Positions 32,516 through 44,514 of a DNA stretch of 64,000 nucleotides are shown one piece after another. A model generated the notes under the pieces. That model ran no database searches, was not told the origin of the DNA, and saw only the letters and a program-made list of their open reading frames with translations. How positions within the stretch are numbered: position 1 is the stretch's first letter; every line of letters starts with the position of its first letter. Position numbers and translations under genes: made by a program. Source of the DNA: Albugo candida (lineage: Eukaryota; Oomycota; Peronosporomycetes; Albuginales; Albuginaceae); assembly GCA_905220665.1 (NCBI GenBank), contig CAJNAR010000001.1, forward strand, positions 124,001-188,000, given 5' to 3'.

Positions 32516-34041
32516 TTACATGATACTACAGCGGTTTTCTCCCACACAATTTGGCATTTCAATTTCTCCGAGGCAATTCGCTGTTTCCAGCCCAAATTCG
32601 TCTATGTCTTGAAGTGTTGTATGTTGTACATCCACGGTTCCACCATCAGGAAGTGCAAACGCCGTGACAATGACGGGAAGTGATTCAGATTTTCGGGAAC
32701 TGATACTTTTTGGCAACTTGAGCTTTGATGCGTCTTCGTCATTTAAGGAAAGAGTTGACAATGTTGATAGCGAGGGGCTCGGCTCACTTGTCATAGGCTC
32801 CAATTTCGGCTCGCAAACACCCGACTCGATTGGTGAATCCTTAGGGGCCATAACGGCTTGATTTGAAGAAGATTCTTTAGTATCAATGCTTGCGTCCGCT
32901 GTCATGACTGCTTCATTGACCGGAGAATTGTGTACTGAGGGAAGCTCGTCGTCGACTACAGACATTTTGATCGTTGTGGTGACGTTGGCATTAGTTACCG
33001 CTAGGGTCTCTTCATCTGCTTCTTCTTCGTCAACGGGCTCTGCCTTTGTACTCTCATGTATCTTCGGGATGGTCATGTCGAACATTTCAGAGACGCTGCG
33101 TTGGATTGGATCCTTTACGTATCGACATGTTTCTCGTTTGCCATGAGACTTGACTACTTTAAAATTCAAAAGTGTTCCAGGTTTGGAACTTCCACAGCAG
33201 ACGTGGCCGCCGAGTGCGCTACTCTTTGGTATAGTAAAATGAGCGAGGGGCTTATTATATTTTACTCTAATACGATTTGAATCGACAACAGTCAACGTGA
33301 TATTCAAGTCGCCATGATGAACGCTCTACATGATGAACACATTGGTTTCCAAAAAATACAAAATAAAGAGAAAGACATCCATACTGTCTCAGAAGAGTAG
33401 CCTTCCTTTTCGATAATAAAATGCATTTCTCCTTTGATATGCATGGGTTGCAAGCTCAATAGTTGTTCAGAGCCCGGTGTCTTATTGTTCAAAGAATAGC
33501 CAGATCCATCGGAAGTTGTGAGCAGAAATGGCTTTTTGTAGAGTAAAGGCGATCCATGTCGCGTCGTTTTATCCGATCGTATAGGAGTGCTATCACGCGA
33601 ATTTGATCAGTAAGCATTCAGACATGCAGATTTGTCTTACATCATAAATTCTGCATCAACGAATGCGTCTTGAGCGTTTTCATCCATCGGCGAAACGACT
33701 AAAATATGCTGCGGAATGCGTGATCTTGTATTTCTTACGCTTAAGAGTTTATCTTGCTCGACAAACCCAAGAAAGCCGCCATCACTCTCCACGTATGCTG
33801 ACCTTGTAAATAATTTGACAACATCGCCGTAATTGATCACATTTGGGTTGATGGGGACACTGCTGATACTAGAAGAACGAGCAGCACGCGAGCCACACGT
33901 TGGACTATCAGTGCAAGAAGGCTGGTTCTTGTCGCCATCAATATTTCGCTCAACTGCATGATCTGGTACATTTGCATGAGATGTCTCGGTGTTGACCATG
34001 ATGTTTTGTCCAGTATTGTTTACAAGTGACCTCGAATTCAT
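32516..34041 (-). CDS. Uncharacterised protein with C-terminal CaaX box (CSIM)
   Basis: Three exons (34041-33641, 33589-33385, 33325-32516) with 51- and 59-bp introns close in frame to 471 residues. The first ~85 residues are polar and Ser-rich. The middle (about 90-260) is rich in beta-type segments (GDVVKLFTRSAYVESDGGFLG, KKPFLLTTSDGSGYSLNNK, ALGGHVCCGSSK), suggesting a beta-trefoil or sandwich domain, though I cannot name the family. The last part is acidic and Ser/Pro-rich. The C terminus is GENRCSIM: a CaaX box predicted to be farnesylated, the same four residues that end human prelamin A. A membrane-attached or nuclear-envelope location is therefore possible. It lies downstream of the kinase gene on the same strand. 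Confidence 0.7.
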
Positions 34042-34256
34042 CGATGTCTCATCTGGAACCGCTAGACTTGGCGTTAAAATTCTATACTTGTACCGGCTAA
34101 AAAAAGAAAAAGCCCGACGCTATCATGTCTGTATGAAGTGGAGGATTATCTTCAGTATAAATAGAGTGCCTGGACTGAAAATCAGAGCTGATATTTTCTA
34201 CGATTGTTTAATGTTGGAACTTGATGTCTACATCTCGAACATGAATTCGTGCGTTC

Positions 34257-37127
34257 TCACTTGAGTAACTCTGAGCCTGGCATGTAAGTAAAATCTTCAA
34301 AGTGAGCTTGAGCACGGTGTGTCGCTCCTAATTCTTGCGTCACCGGTGAATCGCGGGCGATTTCCCTAGTGAAAATGTTGGCGACATTGTTCGTATCGAC
34401 TTCGCTTGTCACAGTTGGTACAAAGGGAGCCTCCATTTCCTTTTTCAAAAGCAAGTCGAAATCGATGCTTGCAAAAAATGGATGATCCATGATTTCTTGT
34501 GCGCCCATGGGACCAGATCCCAACCGCTTTGCTGGGTCGCGTCGCAATAGCTACAAAATATCATCCGTCAGCAATGAGATCATAAAGCGATATTTTATAC
34601 AGAAACATTACTCCCGTCAATAGATCCTTTGCGTCATCGGAAAATGCCTGGGTAAAAATCACGTCGCGATGAAGAATGTTGTGGAACATTCGTTTTCTGT
34701 TTCGATCAAAAAATGGAGTCTACAAAGTCGATTTAGAGCTCTTGTACGTCGCAAGAGACAAGAGGCAATCGTTACCTGTCCTGTCATCATTTCAAACAGC
34801 AGTGTCCCGAATCCCCACCAATCGACCGCTTTACCATACGGCATACCTTTCAAAAGTTCTGGTGCAATGTATTCTGCTGTTCCACAGAATGTTTTGGCTC
34901 CATCTGGTACATCCACATTCTCTTTGGATAGTCCAAAATCTGTCAATGCTATAAAGCCTTTATCGTCCATCAAAATGTTCTCGAGCTTCAAGTCGCGATA
35001 AGCAATGTTCAGCTCGTGCAAATGTGCCATAGAAAGCAAAAGCTGAGCCGCATAAAAGCGTGAACGTTGTTCGGAAAACTTTCGACACTTTCGCAAATGG
35101 AAAAAAAGGGACCCACCATTGTAGTAGTCCATTACGAGATACAATTTGTCTTCTGACTGGAACGCATAACGCAATCGGACCACGAAAGGATGATCAATGT
35201 CCCGAAGAATGCGGCGTTCTGATTTGGTATGCTCAACTTGATTCTTGGCAAAGACGGCTGCTTTCTTGAGCACTTTCATCGCATAAATGGCATTAGGACT
35301 CCCGATGCCATCAGGTACTTTTTTTCGGACCAACATAACTTTTCCAAAAGCACCTTTTCCAACTACTTTGAGCAGATCAAAATCTTCCACACTCAGTTTA
35401 TTGTTTGGCACTTGCAGGTTGTGAGACTGAGAATTTTTTGCAAGATTATCCGAGACTTGAGTATCCGAACGTGTACGGGAAGATTCAGACAATAACGTCA
35501 TATCACTGCGAGTTCGATGAATTCGAGTTGACTCAGAGCTGTGGTTGCTTGGCACATTCCGTGGTCCTTCTGTGGCGCACTCGGCGCAAACGCGTTGTGC
35601 TGTGCTTGAGCCTGGTAAAAATAATCGATCACGCGAGCATGCATTGCAAACGGCTCGATTACACATTCGACAGTGATGGCGCCGGTCAAAGAGAGTAAAA
35701 TGAAATAAGCATAAATTACAATGCTTTTCACTGGCGGAGATCTGTGATCCACTTCCATTCAATTTCAGATCTCGACGCGAGTCTTTGCGATCGACATTGC
35801 GAATTGCGGTGACGGATGGTGGGGGTTCGATCACAGGTTTCTCTGCTGCAATATACGTTTTGACATCCCGAACTTGAAGAAATCGAAATAATGCGTCTTT
35901 AATCTTGTTGATACAAAAAGCTGTGACGTAGTAGTGATTCGAGTTCATTCGCGTCGGGCTACCTGCCGAAAGGCACGAGCACCCAGTTCGATGTGGAGCA
36001 TCGCCTTCCAATCGGCTTTGGAATGGCAAATCATTACTTTCCCAATACATTGTCCGATGCGCCAAAATCGATTTGACGGATTGTGTATCGCCATCTTCTA
36101 TGCGATGACTTGACTCAATCAATGCAACCGCCCCATTTCGTCGCAACAGCTGATCTCCTCGGGTCTGTAATAAATATTTGATCAGTACACCACCATACGA
36201 GTATCCTAGAAAATACACTCGACGAGCTTTACTCGTGTTTATGTATTGATCCCAAAGACTTCGAACATGCTCTTCCGGGGTAGAAGATCCAGGTATTTGC
36301 ACTCGTTGCTTCCCGTCTCGCATGAGTACGACATTTTTATTAGGATTGGCGACCAATATACCATATCCTTCATCCAAGGCTGTACGAAAGTAATCCAGCA
36401 TCGATCCAGACTTGATACCAGCATGAAGCACGAGACCACGACTCCATAGACCAGGTGATAAACCACGACTCACAGCAACAAAGACAAGCAATTTACTACA
36501 CGTTCTGTAATTATGTGATGCAAAAATGTTGACTCTGGTAGGTGCATCCTGACTCGGTATATAAAGTTCTTGGAATCCCAGCTCATGCCTCATGGAGTCT
36601 TGCACATATTTAACGATAGCATTTGTCATTTCTTCTTGATGAACAGCCATATCGGACGTATCCAGTTGTTTACCAGTTGCTTTCAAACTGATTCTTCCTT
36701 CTTCGTCCATTTGATAGAGGGGATGTGTGAAAACAAGCGGGGTTCTCCGAACACCTTGTGCAGGATTTGACTCCCTTCTGCTCGATTTACTTCGTTGTGG
36801 TCTACTACTGCTGCTCTCGTGACTTCCGATGCCTGTTGCTGACTGGTTGGCAAAAATGCCATCAGAAGACTGAAATCGATTAATTCGTGTAGTTCCAGTC
36901 GTAGATTGTGCATTCGGCCCGAGTGATGCATGCATCGCTCGCATACCACTAGTGAGATATTGCGCTGGCGTAGATGATGGTGTCGTCAGCATGTTGTTCG
37001 TGTAATGTTTCTCACTTGTAGTCATTGTGGAAGAAACGAACTGGCCATTTGGGGTGCTTTGTACGTTTTCATTTTGTGTGAGATTCTTCTTCTTTTTCCT
37101 CCCGAAACGAGGAAAACGAAAGGACAT
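34257..37127 (-). CDS. ARB2/FAM172A-FYVE-AGC kinase fusion protein
   Basis: Three exons (37127-34776, 34719-34612, 34550-34257; introns 56 and 61 bp) give 917 residues. Residues ~170-425 match the ARB2/FAM172A alpha/beta-hydrolase-like domain (GLVLHAGIKSGSMLDYFRTA, ILVANPNKN, SSTPEEHVRSLWD, and the elbow GYSYGG at 308-313). Residues ~466-520 are a FYVE-type zinc finger (CNLC, RRHHCRMCNRAVC, CAEC) without the usual WxxD. From ~583 comes an AGC kinase: GKGAFGKV, YAMK (K618), YRDLK (D712), DFG (730-732), activation-loop TFCGT (T746), APE. The end carries an AGC C-tail with an FEDFTY hydrophobic motif. All catalytic residues are present. The FYVE finger should target PI3P membranes; the ARB2 part has unknown activity here. 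The domains share one continuous first exon, so this is not an annotation artefact. Confidence 0.9.
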
Positions 37128-37746
37128 TTTTCACGAACTAGTCCTTGCCTTCTACGACACAGAGGAAGAAGGCTGTAGGATTTTGAGAGCTTAAATCGTT
37201 CAAACTTCAATCCGATCGGCGGGAAATTGGATCGATCGCTCAAATTAGAGAAATCAATTTTCTATAGAGATTATAGTACTGACAAAATGGGCGTTCCTCT
37301 TCTTGCACCGACTTTTATTTTTTTACCTCTCTACCAAGCTACAACCCCTACCCGCATCATCCGTTATCATTAGAAATCATTACTGATTGGTGTTTATTTC
37401 TATACTAATGAACCCTATATGTACGATATGACTTAAGCGGATTGTATGCAGCGTGTACGGGTTCAACATCACAGCAACTTTGTATGTGTTGAATCTGAGT
37501 TGTTGAGAGGACATCACGCGCTCATAGATAGCTGGTTTATTGATTAGATGTGAATTGCTTGTTTTGAATGTGATTGAGAAATGTATGGCAGATTGCTCAT
37601 TCGATAGAATGAGAGTAGTATATGTGAACTATTCCATGAAATTGATATGTTGTTTGGACATAAATGTCCAGGTACAGACGTGACTTGATTGCTTTGTCTG
37701 ATATTGTTTACTTTATTGAGATAATACATGGCGTTTAATTCAATAC
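37128..37746. other. Divergent intergenic region, no gene seen
   Basis: 619 bp between the kinase fusion (minus) and the dysferlin-domain gene (plus), so it carries both promoters. A minus-strand open frame crosses it but shows no domain. T-rich tracts near 37315 are the only notable feature. Confidence 0.5.
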
Positions 37747-38994
37747 ATGCGCTATGTCTTGAGAATAGCAAACTTAAACGGTGATATTTCCACGCAAGCA
37801 ATAGATTATGATGAAAGTGAATTGGATTTTTGTAGTGAAGTGCATGCTTTAGAACACTTGGTAGATCGTTACCAACATGAATTATGTAATACAAATCCAA
37901 GACGAAAAAGGAGCGACGTAGACGATCCGATTGAGATGGATGATATTTTGTATGAAAACCAGATTTTAAATCTAACGAACTGGCTAGACCAACGTATTGC
38001 AACCGGTGTTCCACATTACACGAGCAAGACTGGCGAATGTTGCAGCTTTGGAGAGGTGCGTGTTGTATCAAGTTATACACTTGCGTCTATCGATAAATGT
38101 TGACGCTATAAGATTACACTTCCATCATCTTATTGGCAATGGATCAATGACTGGCGACTCGAAATCGATCAAAATACTGACGAAGAAGGCTGGGTTTATG
38201 GTCAATGCTGGAAACACCTCCTTCAGCATGACACCTCTCAGTGGAACAAGTACTTGCAAGCGCGCTTACAAAGTGAGCTTGACATTATTGTATTTTTTTT
38301 GTGATTATAGCAAAAGGAGTGCGCACGACACTGTTAGACGACGGGTGTGGAAGCGTAAAAGAGTTTACACCGGGAAAAAACGCGTGATCGAGGAACAGAA
38401 CAAATATCTAATCTACGTGGATAGTAATGTTAAACTGGTAGGTAAGCACGTCAGTCAATATGATACACATTTTTATGATACGCGACTAGAAACATGTGAA
38501 TCAGAAGCTGACCGACCAGGTGCTACCATGCTTCTGCAATTATAACCCGACTTACTGTGCTCTTACAGCTGCTGATAGCAAATTCTCGCCTCATGGATTA
38601 TGAAAATCGGATCAAATTCTATGAGTCAAAGCTTGAATATCTATATACGAGCCATGGAAACCTCTGTGACGCTCGCACTTGTGACGAGTCTCCTAATGTA
38701 GAAATAGAAGACGCCAATAGCCCGAGCGATAACATGCTGCAGCGTTCACGGGAACTACAACACGAAAAAACCGCGTTGGAAGATAGTACAGAGGAGCCTC
38801 CATCAACCGAAGAATACGAGAGAAAGCATTCAGCAATTGTCGAACAGTGTGAAACTGAATTGAACAATGCTTTTCGCGAATTAAGGGCATTGACAAACAG
38901 TACACTCAAATCGGAGGATTCAACCGCTTTCCATACCGTTCATTCGGGCGAGCAAGTTGTCGCAGAAAAACGAAATAGCTCGTGTTCCACTTGA
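37747..38994 (+). CDS. Dysferlin (DysF)-domain coiled-coil protein
   Basis: Five exons proposed: 37747-38055, 38113-38240, 38311-38437, 38490-38519, 38569-38994 (339 residues). The DysF signature is visible: WQWINDWRLEID, then DEEGWVYG, then TVRRRVWKRKR. A coiled-coil (KHVNQKLTDQLLIANS...) and an acidic Glu-rich C terminus follow; the coiled coil is continuous only if the 30-nt exon is included. DysF domains occur in peroxisomal peroxins of the Pex23/24/30 type and TECPR1, typically in membrane tethering or organelle biogenesis. One splice is uncertain: the stronger-looking donor at 38273 (GTGAGC) would shift the frame, so a weaker donor at 38241 is used. The true N terminus may lie further upstream. 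Confidence 0.65.
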
Positions 38995-39064
38995 TAGCTT
39001 GCATACTATAATATAATTTTCACGTATAATTTTGACCAATCTGCGCATCTCGCATCATTTTGCC

Positions 39065-41910
39065 ATGGCAACGGATGACGATATTTTAGCATATGAAAAT
39101 GAGCTGCAAGGAATTGATGAATGGGAGAGTATGCATGCATATGAGATGGAAATGATTACATCAAATGACGAGATATCTCATACCAATTCAGAGGCACCCG
39201 ATTTATATGAGAAACACTCTACATCAAGAGTATACGATAGCAGCCATTCTCGTAGCAATGTGCAAAATAGACTAGATGATGTGCTTCAGCGATGCGCAAA
39301 ATTACTTGGAGAAGAATCAAGCATGGATCATTCTCCACCAAGACGTGGAGACAGGGAGAAAAACGTAAATCCTCCAAAACGTAGCCTCTTGCTTGGTCAG
39401 CATGTTGCCTCATCTTCAGCTATAGAGGACGAGATTGAGCAATACCTGTTTCGACAACCACCCATTTCGACAGATTCGATATCTATTGTTCTACCAGCAG
39501 GTGAACGGAGGTTCCTAAAAAAGAAATCACTTGCAGAAAGGAGCAGCGCGACCACAAAATTGGATGTCGTTCTCCCCAAATCAGTTTCAGAAATGCTCCA
39601 ATCCATCGAAGAGGTCTGTAAATCGATCTTTCCATATTCTGTCGAATACTGACGAAGTTTGTGTAGCGCCAAGTCCAGGCTCTAATCCTTGATGAGAACG
39701 CATCTAAAGTCAAGATAGCGAATACGGAGCAAAAAAAGACGGATCATCAATTATGGGTCGACAAATATCGACCGAAACGCTTTACAGACCTTCTAAGTGA
39801 TGAGAAAGTCAATCGCGAAGTTCTTTTTTGGATCAAAGAATGGGATAAAATTGTCTTTTTAGATCGAACAGATCATCCTCATAGTCTAAAGAGAAAAGCT
39901 ACCAGTCTAGAGAAACATTCCAGTGTAGACACGAGCAAGACTAATTCCCATCAAGATGCGCGTCCAAAATATAAGGTCCAAGTCGCTTATCACACTACAA
40001 TCGTCTAATTCACAATTGCTCCACCATTAGATTATCCTGTTATGTGGACCTCCTGGCACGGGCAAAACAACATTGGTGCATATAATAGCAAAGCATGCAG
40101 GTTACAACCCGATAGAGATCAATGCTAGTGATGATAGAACAGCTCAAGTCCTACGCAACAAAGTAACTCGGTCAAGTAAGAACGTCATTGAATCTCTCTT
40201 ACATTTTTCATGCTTTTGCAGATTATTAGTGCGATGGAAATGCAATCACTACACAAAGACAAGAGGCCAAACTGTATAATCCTTGATGAAATTGACGGAG
40301 CCATGAATGCTGGAGATAGCAAAAATGCAATATCTGCAATACAAAAAATGGCAACAGCTTCGTATCATCCATTACGTCAACAATCTAACCAGAAGACCGA
40401 AAGCACACACCCGCTATCTCGTCCATTGATATGCATATGTAACGATCAATATGCTCCTGTACTGCGTCCATTGCGAAAAATTGCAAAGATATTCCTTTTG
40501 CATCCACCGAGTCTGCAACGCCTTGTGGCCCGACTGAAATATATATCTCGATTGGAGGGGTTGACAATCACTTCTGGAACTCTGGGTGCATTTTGTCGTC
40601 GCAATCAATGCGATATTCGACATTGTCTCAATGCTCTACAAATCAGACAAAAAACAAAAGGTCATGAATCGAATCCACAGCTATTATCTGACGTGTCTCA
40701 GTCCAAAGAAATCAATCATGACTTGTTTACGACCATGCAGGCAATATTTCATACATCGCATAGCACACACAGCAATCAAAACGGATCCCAGGAAACGTCG
40801 TCATCGAATGGAAAATTAGACTTGTCGAATCGTGTGTACGAAACCGCGTTATCATATGGCAACTGGCCTTTGCTACTAAACTCTTTGGAAGAAAACATTT
40901 CTTGGATGATGTACAACGACCCCACTATGCACAAAACCTACTTTGCTTTCGATTGGATTGGTATGGCAGACATTTGGAATTCGCAAGCCTATAAAGAGCA
41001 ACAATTCCAGCTTATGATGTATATTCCGTTCGCGGCTGTCGCACTGCATCGCGTTCGCCCAGCTACCACATCCCCTCGCATTGTATATCCGCGTGCAAGC
41101 TTCGAGATGATGAGTCAACGAGAAAAAGTCAAAAACATTACCGGAGCCTTTGTCGAGAAGATTGGCCATCATCTAGCGTGGCTCCGTGAGAGCACAGGTC
41201 GTCTTATGGTTGATGTGATTCCCTGGATACTTTTGGTTCTGTCACCCAACGTAACACTCAACACTCCATCATATCGAACAAATGAAAAGAATCCAGCTAT
41301 GGAGAGATTGATCGAAATTATGATTTATTTAGGCCTTTCCTATAGAACTCAGTCTTCCCTGCAGGACGAGCAAGAAAACTTCATGCTTGAGCCGTGCGTA
41401 CAAAGTCCACAGCTCAGGTGCTATTCACACTAACATGTTTTTGATAGGGCGCTTCATGAGCTCGTACTCTTTGGAAAAGACTCAGATGGAAAACGAACAT
41501 CTTACCACATCCTTCCTCTCGCTGTGAGGAAGATAATTAGTCGGGAGGTCGAATTGGAGATGGCTCGCAAGATTAAACGAGTCAAGAGCACTTCCAGCAC
41601 AATTGACAACACCTCTGAAGATTCAAATGAGACTACAAGTCTTAGTCTCAAGGTATCTCTTGCAAAGACATCGGGCCGTTTTACAGGTGTGCAACTCTCT
41701 CTAACGTTATGGGCAAAGTGTTCGATTTCAAGCGTATGTATAGGCAAACAAATGCACCTCAAAGAAGCTGCTTCGCGAATTAGCAACCCATTTGCGTACG
41801 CACATCGTGAAGCCCAACGGAAACGCAAGCGAGAAAAGCAGGGAATCACATCACCGAGTGCCCAAATGAAGTATGAAAGAATCGCAAGTTTTCCCATCGA
41901 GCCTGTCTGA
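39065..41910 (+). CDS. CTF18: CTF18, alternative clamp-loader large subunit
   Basis: Five exons (39065-39613, 39667-39975, 40031-40162, 40222-41417, 41448-41910) give 882 residues in frame. The acidic N terminus is followed by LWVDKYRPKRFTDLLSDE, the entry to the RFC-type AAA+ module, then Walker A GPPGTGKTT at the start of exon 3, the INASDDR motif, Walker B ILDEID, the sensor-1 segment ICNDQYAPVLRPL, and CDIRHCLNALQ. This is the Ctf18/CHTF18 arrangement; with RFC2-5, Ctf8 and Dcc1 it loads PCNA and supports sister-chromatid cohesion. The C-terminal ~150 residues end in a basic QRKRKREKQ region. It begins only 70 bp after the dysferlin-domain gene stops. Confidence 0.9.
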
Positions 41911-42065
41911 CCTGCTGTTGATACTTATACTAGGCGCTCAAGCATACGATATAAGCATTATAGAGGCTATACATCTGGTATCAAGACAACCGTCTATATC
42001 CGAGACTTGCTTTGATTCTCACAAATACAGTAGCGTTGTCCAGTTTTGGTGCACTTTTGATCTCG

Positions 42066-44378
42066 TCATTTGATCAATTTGTCAATGCTCGTGCGTCGCT
42101 GGAAAGTAAATTCGTATCCTAAATCAAGACACGTTTTGAAAGTCAATGCGATCCCTCTTCTTAATTCTGTCTTCTCATCATCATTCAATTCTGAGAAAGA
42201 TTTGAGTGAAGGATGTATCTTTGTTTCCAGGTTGAAGACAGCACCAGACTTCCAGCCTTGTTTTCTCAAATCTTGTGCCCAAATTTCGTAAACATTATGC
42301 ATGATACGGTCCATGAGCAAGTCAAACTCCCATGGTAGCCGGATTTTGGTTTGGTTTGGCTGCTTGAGGGTTGATTTGGTACTTTCAAAGACAAGAGACA
42401 CCGAATGATTTTGACCTTGTTGACACTCAACATCGCGTACTTTTTTACGAGAAATTCGGCAACCCGCGGCTGTGACGCATAACATCATATGCCTCACGCA
42501 CAGAAGCTCTCTATTTTCAATAATTTCATGGTCCTGGGTACGCGACTCAGATCCGGAACAATCAGCATTTAGGATGACTGGAGCTAATCGAGTCCAATTG
42601 AAGGGCGCTTTGGCCGCGATAAGCTCCAAGTTGATCCATTTTGGGAGCACAAAACTACCAATGTCGATTGTAGGCAAAGGAAATCCATTCGAGCAGATTG
42701 AACGAGACTTGTCGATCGAAGCCGTTTGCTCTGTCTTTTTTTGTGTCTCTGTTGCTTTACTGCATTTTTTTGTACCAAAATGACATTGTAAGGCTGAGAA
42801 AATACCATGCACTTCGTGATCATTGACAGTGATGCTGCTTTGTCGTTCTTCTACATGCTGATGTACACTTTCCAATACGGGCGCCAGCCACTGATGATGT
42901 AATATTTGATCAATGTCAATGCGCTCATGAGCGTCTTTCTCGAGTAATCTCTGCAACAAATCCTTCAAAAGGGTATCTTCACACCCCTTCGGGAATTCGA
43001 GTATTGAGCTTTGTATCTGCTCGAACAATTCCAACGTGCTAATCGAGAAGAAAGGCAATTTTTCAAAGATGAGAGCATACAGAGTTACCCCAGCTGCCCA
43101 TATATCCGCTTTAAAGCCTCCATATCTTGCGTTGCTTAATGCCTCCGGTGGAAGGAAAGGGTACGTTCCTTTTGTATCTGTCAGAAAAACTTCGTGCTGC
43201 TCCAAAACGACAGAAAGCCGGCTATATAGGTCAATGGGTTTCGAAGTCGATATTTTATTCGGAATGGTTTCGCTTTTGCCAGTAGCTCTCGTGGTGTCTT
43301 CATTTGCAAACTCATTTCGTACATCGAAGGCTCCGGTCATTTGCTGGCCATGATCCTCTTTGACAAAGTATTGCGCTACTCCCAAATCCCCAACCTTGCA
43401 AGTAGTGAGGTCTTGACTGACCATGAGATTTTCCGGTTTGATATCACGATGACACAATCCATTTGAATGCAATGCTCGCAACGCGATGATTACTTGCGTA
43501 AAATATATTTTGATCATTTTGTCGTCATGTGGTATTGCCATCTTGTATTTCATCTCTTTTGTATCCCACTCCGCAACTGAGCCCCCACCCATATACTCCA
43601 TGACAAGGTAATACTGCTTGTGCTCGACATCCAAAATGATGTCATGCAACTGGATCACATACGGTAACAGAGTAGCTTTCTTCAACACTGCAATTTCACG
43701 TCTCACCGTTTCTGGGATAATGCTGGCTGTCTCAGAAGCAAGCTTTGCTTCATCAGCGATGAGATCTGTTATTTTTAAAGGCCTTGTGAAACATTTTTTT
43801 TCCTTCACCGCAAAAAGTTTCTTGATTGCATAAGGTCGTCCTTGACACATGTATAAAGATACAAGGCCGGAAGCTCCTCGTCCTAGCTCACGAATATAAG
43901 TATACTTTCCATCGAGAAGACCCCGATCGGTGAGCATCTCTGTGATTTCGCGAGTGAATCCATGCGAGTATTGTATCATTATCATCGCCCAAATGCATTC
44001 CTCTTCGTAAGTCTCTGTGTGAAAAGTAATCCAAGCGTTTTTGCTGGTTAGGATGGAGAAGCCGAATCGCATGATCGCTTCGATGCCACCATCTTGTACC
44101 CTGGATATTGGCGAGATACTTTTTGCTGTCGATTCTCGAATAGCGCTAAGCGGCTGGACACTCTGTATCAAGACATATTGCTGTGATGAGCATCCTACTA
44201 GCCGATTATGTCCAGATTGTGTTTTTTTGAACAAGCCATACGAGTTGGCTTCGAGCGAAAACCACCTCTTTTTCCAGGTTTGTTTTCGACTCCAATACTG
44301 CAATGCTCCTTCATGCACAATTTGTTGCTTAGCGTCTGTAACGTGACTACCACCGCAAAAGAAGTGACTAAAAACCAT
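42066..44378 (-). CDS. PH-domain / Ser-Thr kinase / RyR-domain fusion
   Basis: 770 residues in one exon. Residues ~20-140 are a PH-like domain (EGALQYWSRKQTWKKRWFSL; final WITFHTETYEEECIWAMIM). The kinase runs ~160-500: GRGASG loop, YAIKK (K186), CHRDIKPENLM (D312), a DLG in place of DFG (331-333), a ~70-residue insert in the activation segment, then GTYPFLPPEAL (E412) and DIWAAGVTLY. This is nearest in style to the CaMKK/LKB1-upstream kinase group. Residues ~685-758 resemble a ryanodine-receptor RyR repeat: MHNVYEIWAQDLRKQGWKSG, ETKIHPSLKSFSELNDDEK, ALTFKTCLDLGYEF. The catalytic Lys, Asp and Glu are present. It converges with CTF18. Substrate and lipid partner are unknown. Confidence 0.85.
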   Translation of the reverse strand: MVFSHFFCGGSHVTDAKQQIVHEGALQYWSRKQTWKKRWFSLEANSYGLFKKTQSGHNRLVGCSSQQYVLIQSVQPLSAIRESTAKSISPISRVQDGGIEAIMRFGFSILTSKNAWITFHTETYEEECIWAMIMIQYSHGFTREITEMLTDRGLLDGKYTYIRELGRGASGLVSLYMCQGRPYAIKKLFAVKEKKCFTRPLKITDLIADEAKLASETASIIPETVRREIAVLKKATLLPYVIQLHDIILDVEHKQYYLVMEYMGGGSVAEWDTKEMKYKMAIPHDDKMIKIYFTQVIIALRALHSNGLCHRDIKPENLMVSQDLTTCKVGDLGVAQYFVKEDHGQQMTGAFDVRNEFANEDTTRATGKSETIPNKISTSKPIDLYSRLSVVLEQHEVFLTDTKGTYPFLPPEALSNARYGGFKADIWAAGVTLYALIFEKLPFFSISTLELFEQIQSSILEFPKGCEDTLLKDLLQRLLEKDAHERIDIDQILHHQWLAPVLESVHQHVEERQSSITVNDHEVHGIFSALQCHFGTKKCSKATETQKKTEQTASIDKSRSICSNGFPLPTIDIGSFVLPKWINLELIAAKAPFNWTRLAPVILNADCSGSESRTQDHEIIENRELLCVRHMMLCVTAAGCRISRKKVRDVECQQGQNHSVSLVFESTKSTLKQPNQTKIRLPWEFDLLMDRIMHNVYEIWAQDLRKQGWKSGAVFNLETKIHPSLKSFSELNDDEKTELRRGIALTFKTCLDLGYEFTFQRRTSIDKLIK

Positions 44379-44514
44379 TTGATGAATAATTTAGTTGAGG
44401 ACCATTTCTGACAGAGTCTTGAAGCTGAGCTTTCATTTAGAATGTGGCCTAATTTTAACTCGTTTGGATTCGAAAACTAACAATATAAAACCCTCTTCGA
44501 TCGTCTTAGTAGCG

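Noticed and set aside
37544..38080. Minus-strand open frame of 178 codons
   Set aside because: It overlaps the intergenic region and exon 1 of the dysferlin-domain gene; low-complexity H/N/S-rich translation with no domain.
41502..41897. Minus-strand open frame of 131 codons
   Set aside because: Antisense to the last CTF18 exon; no domain.
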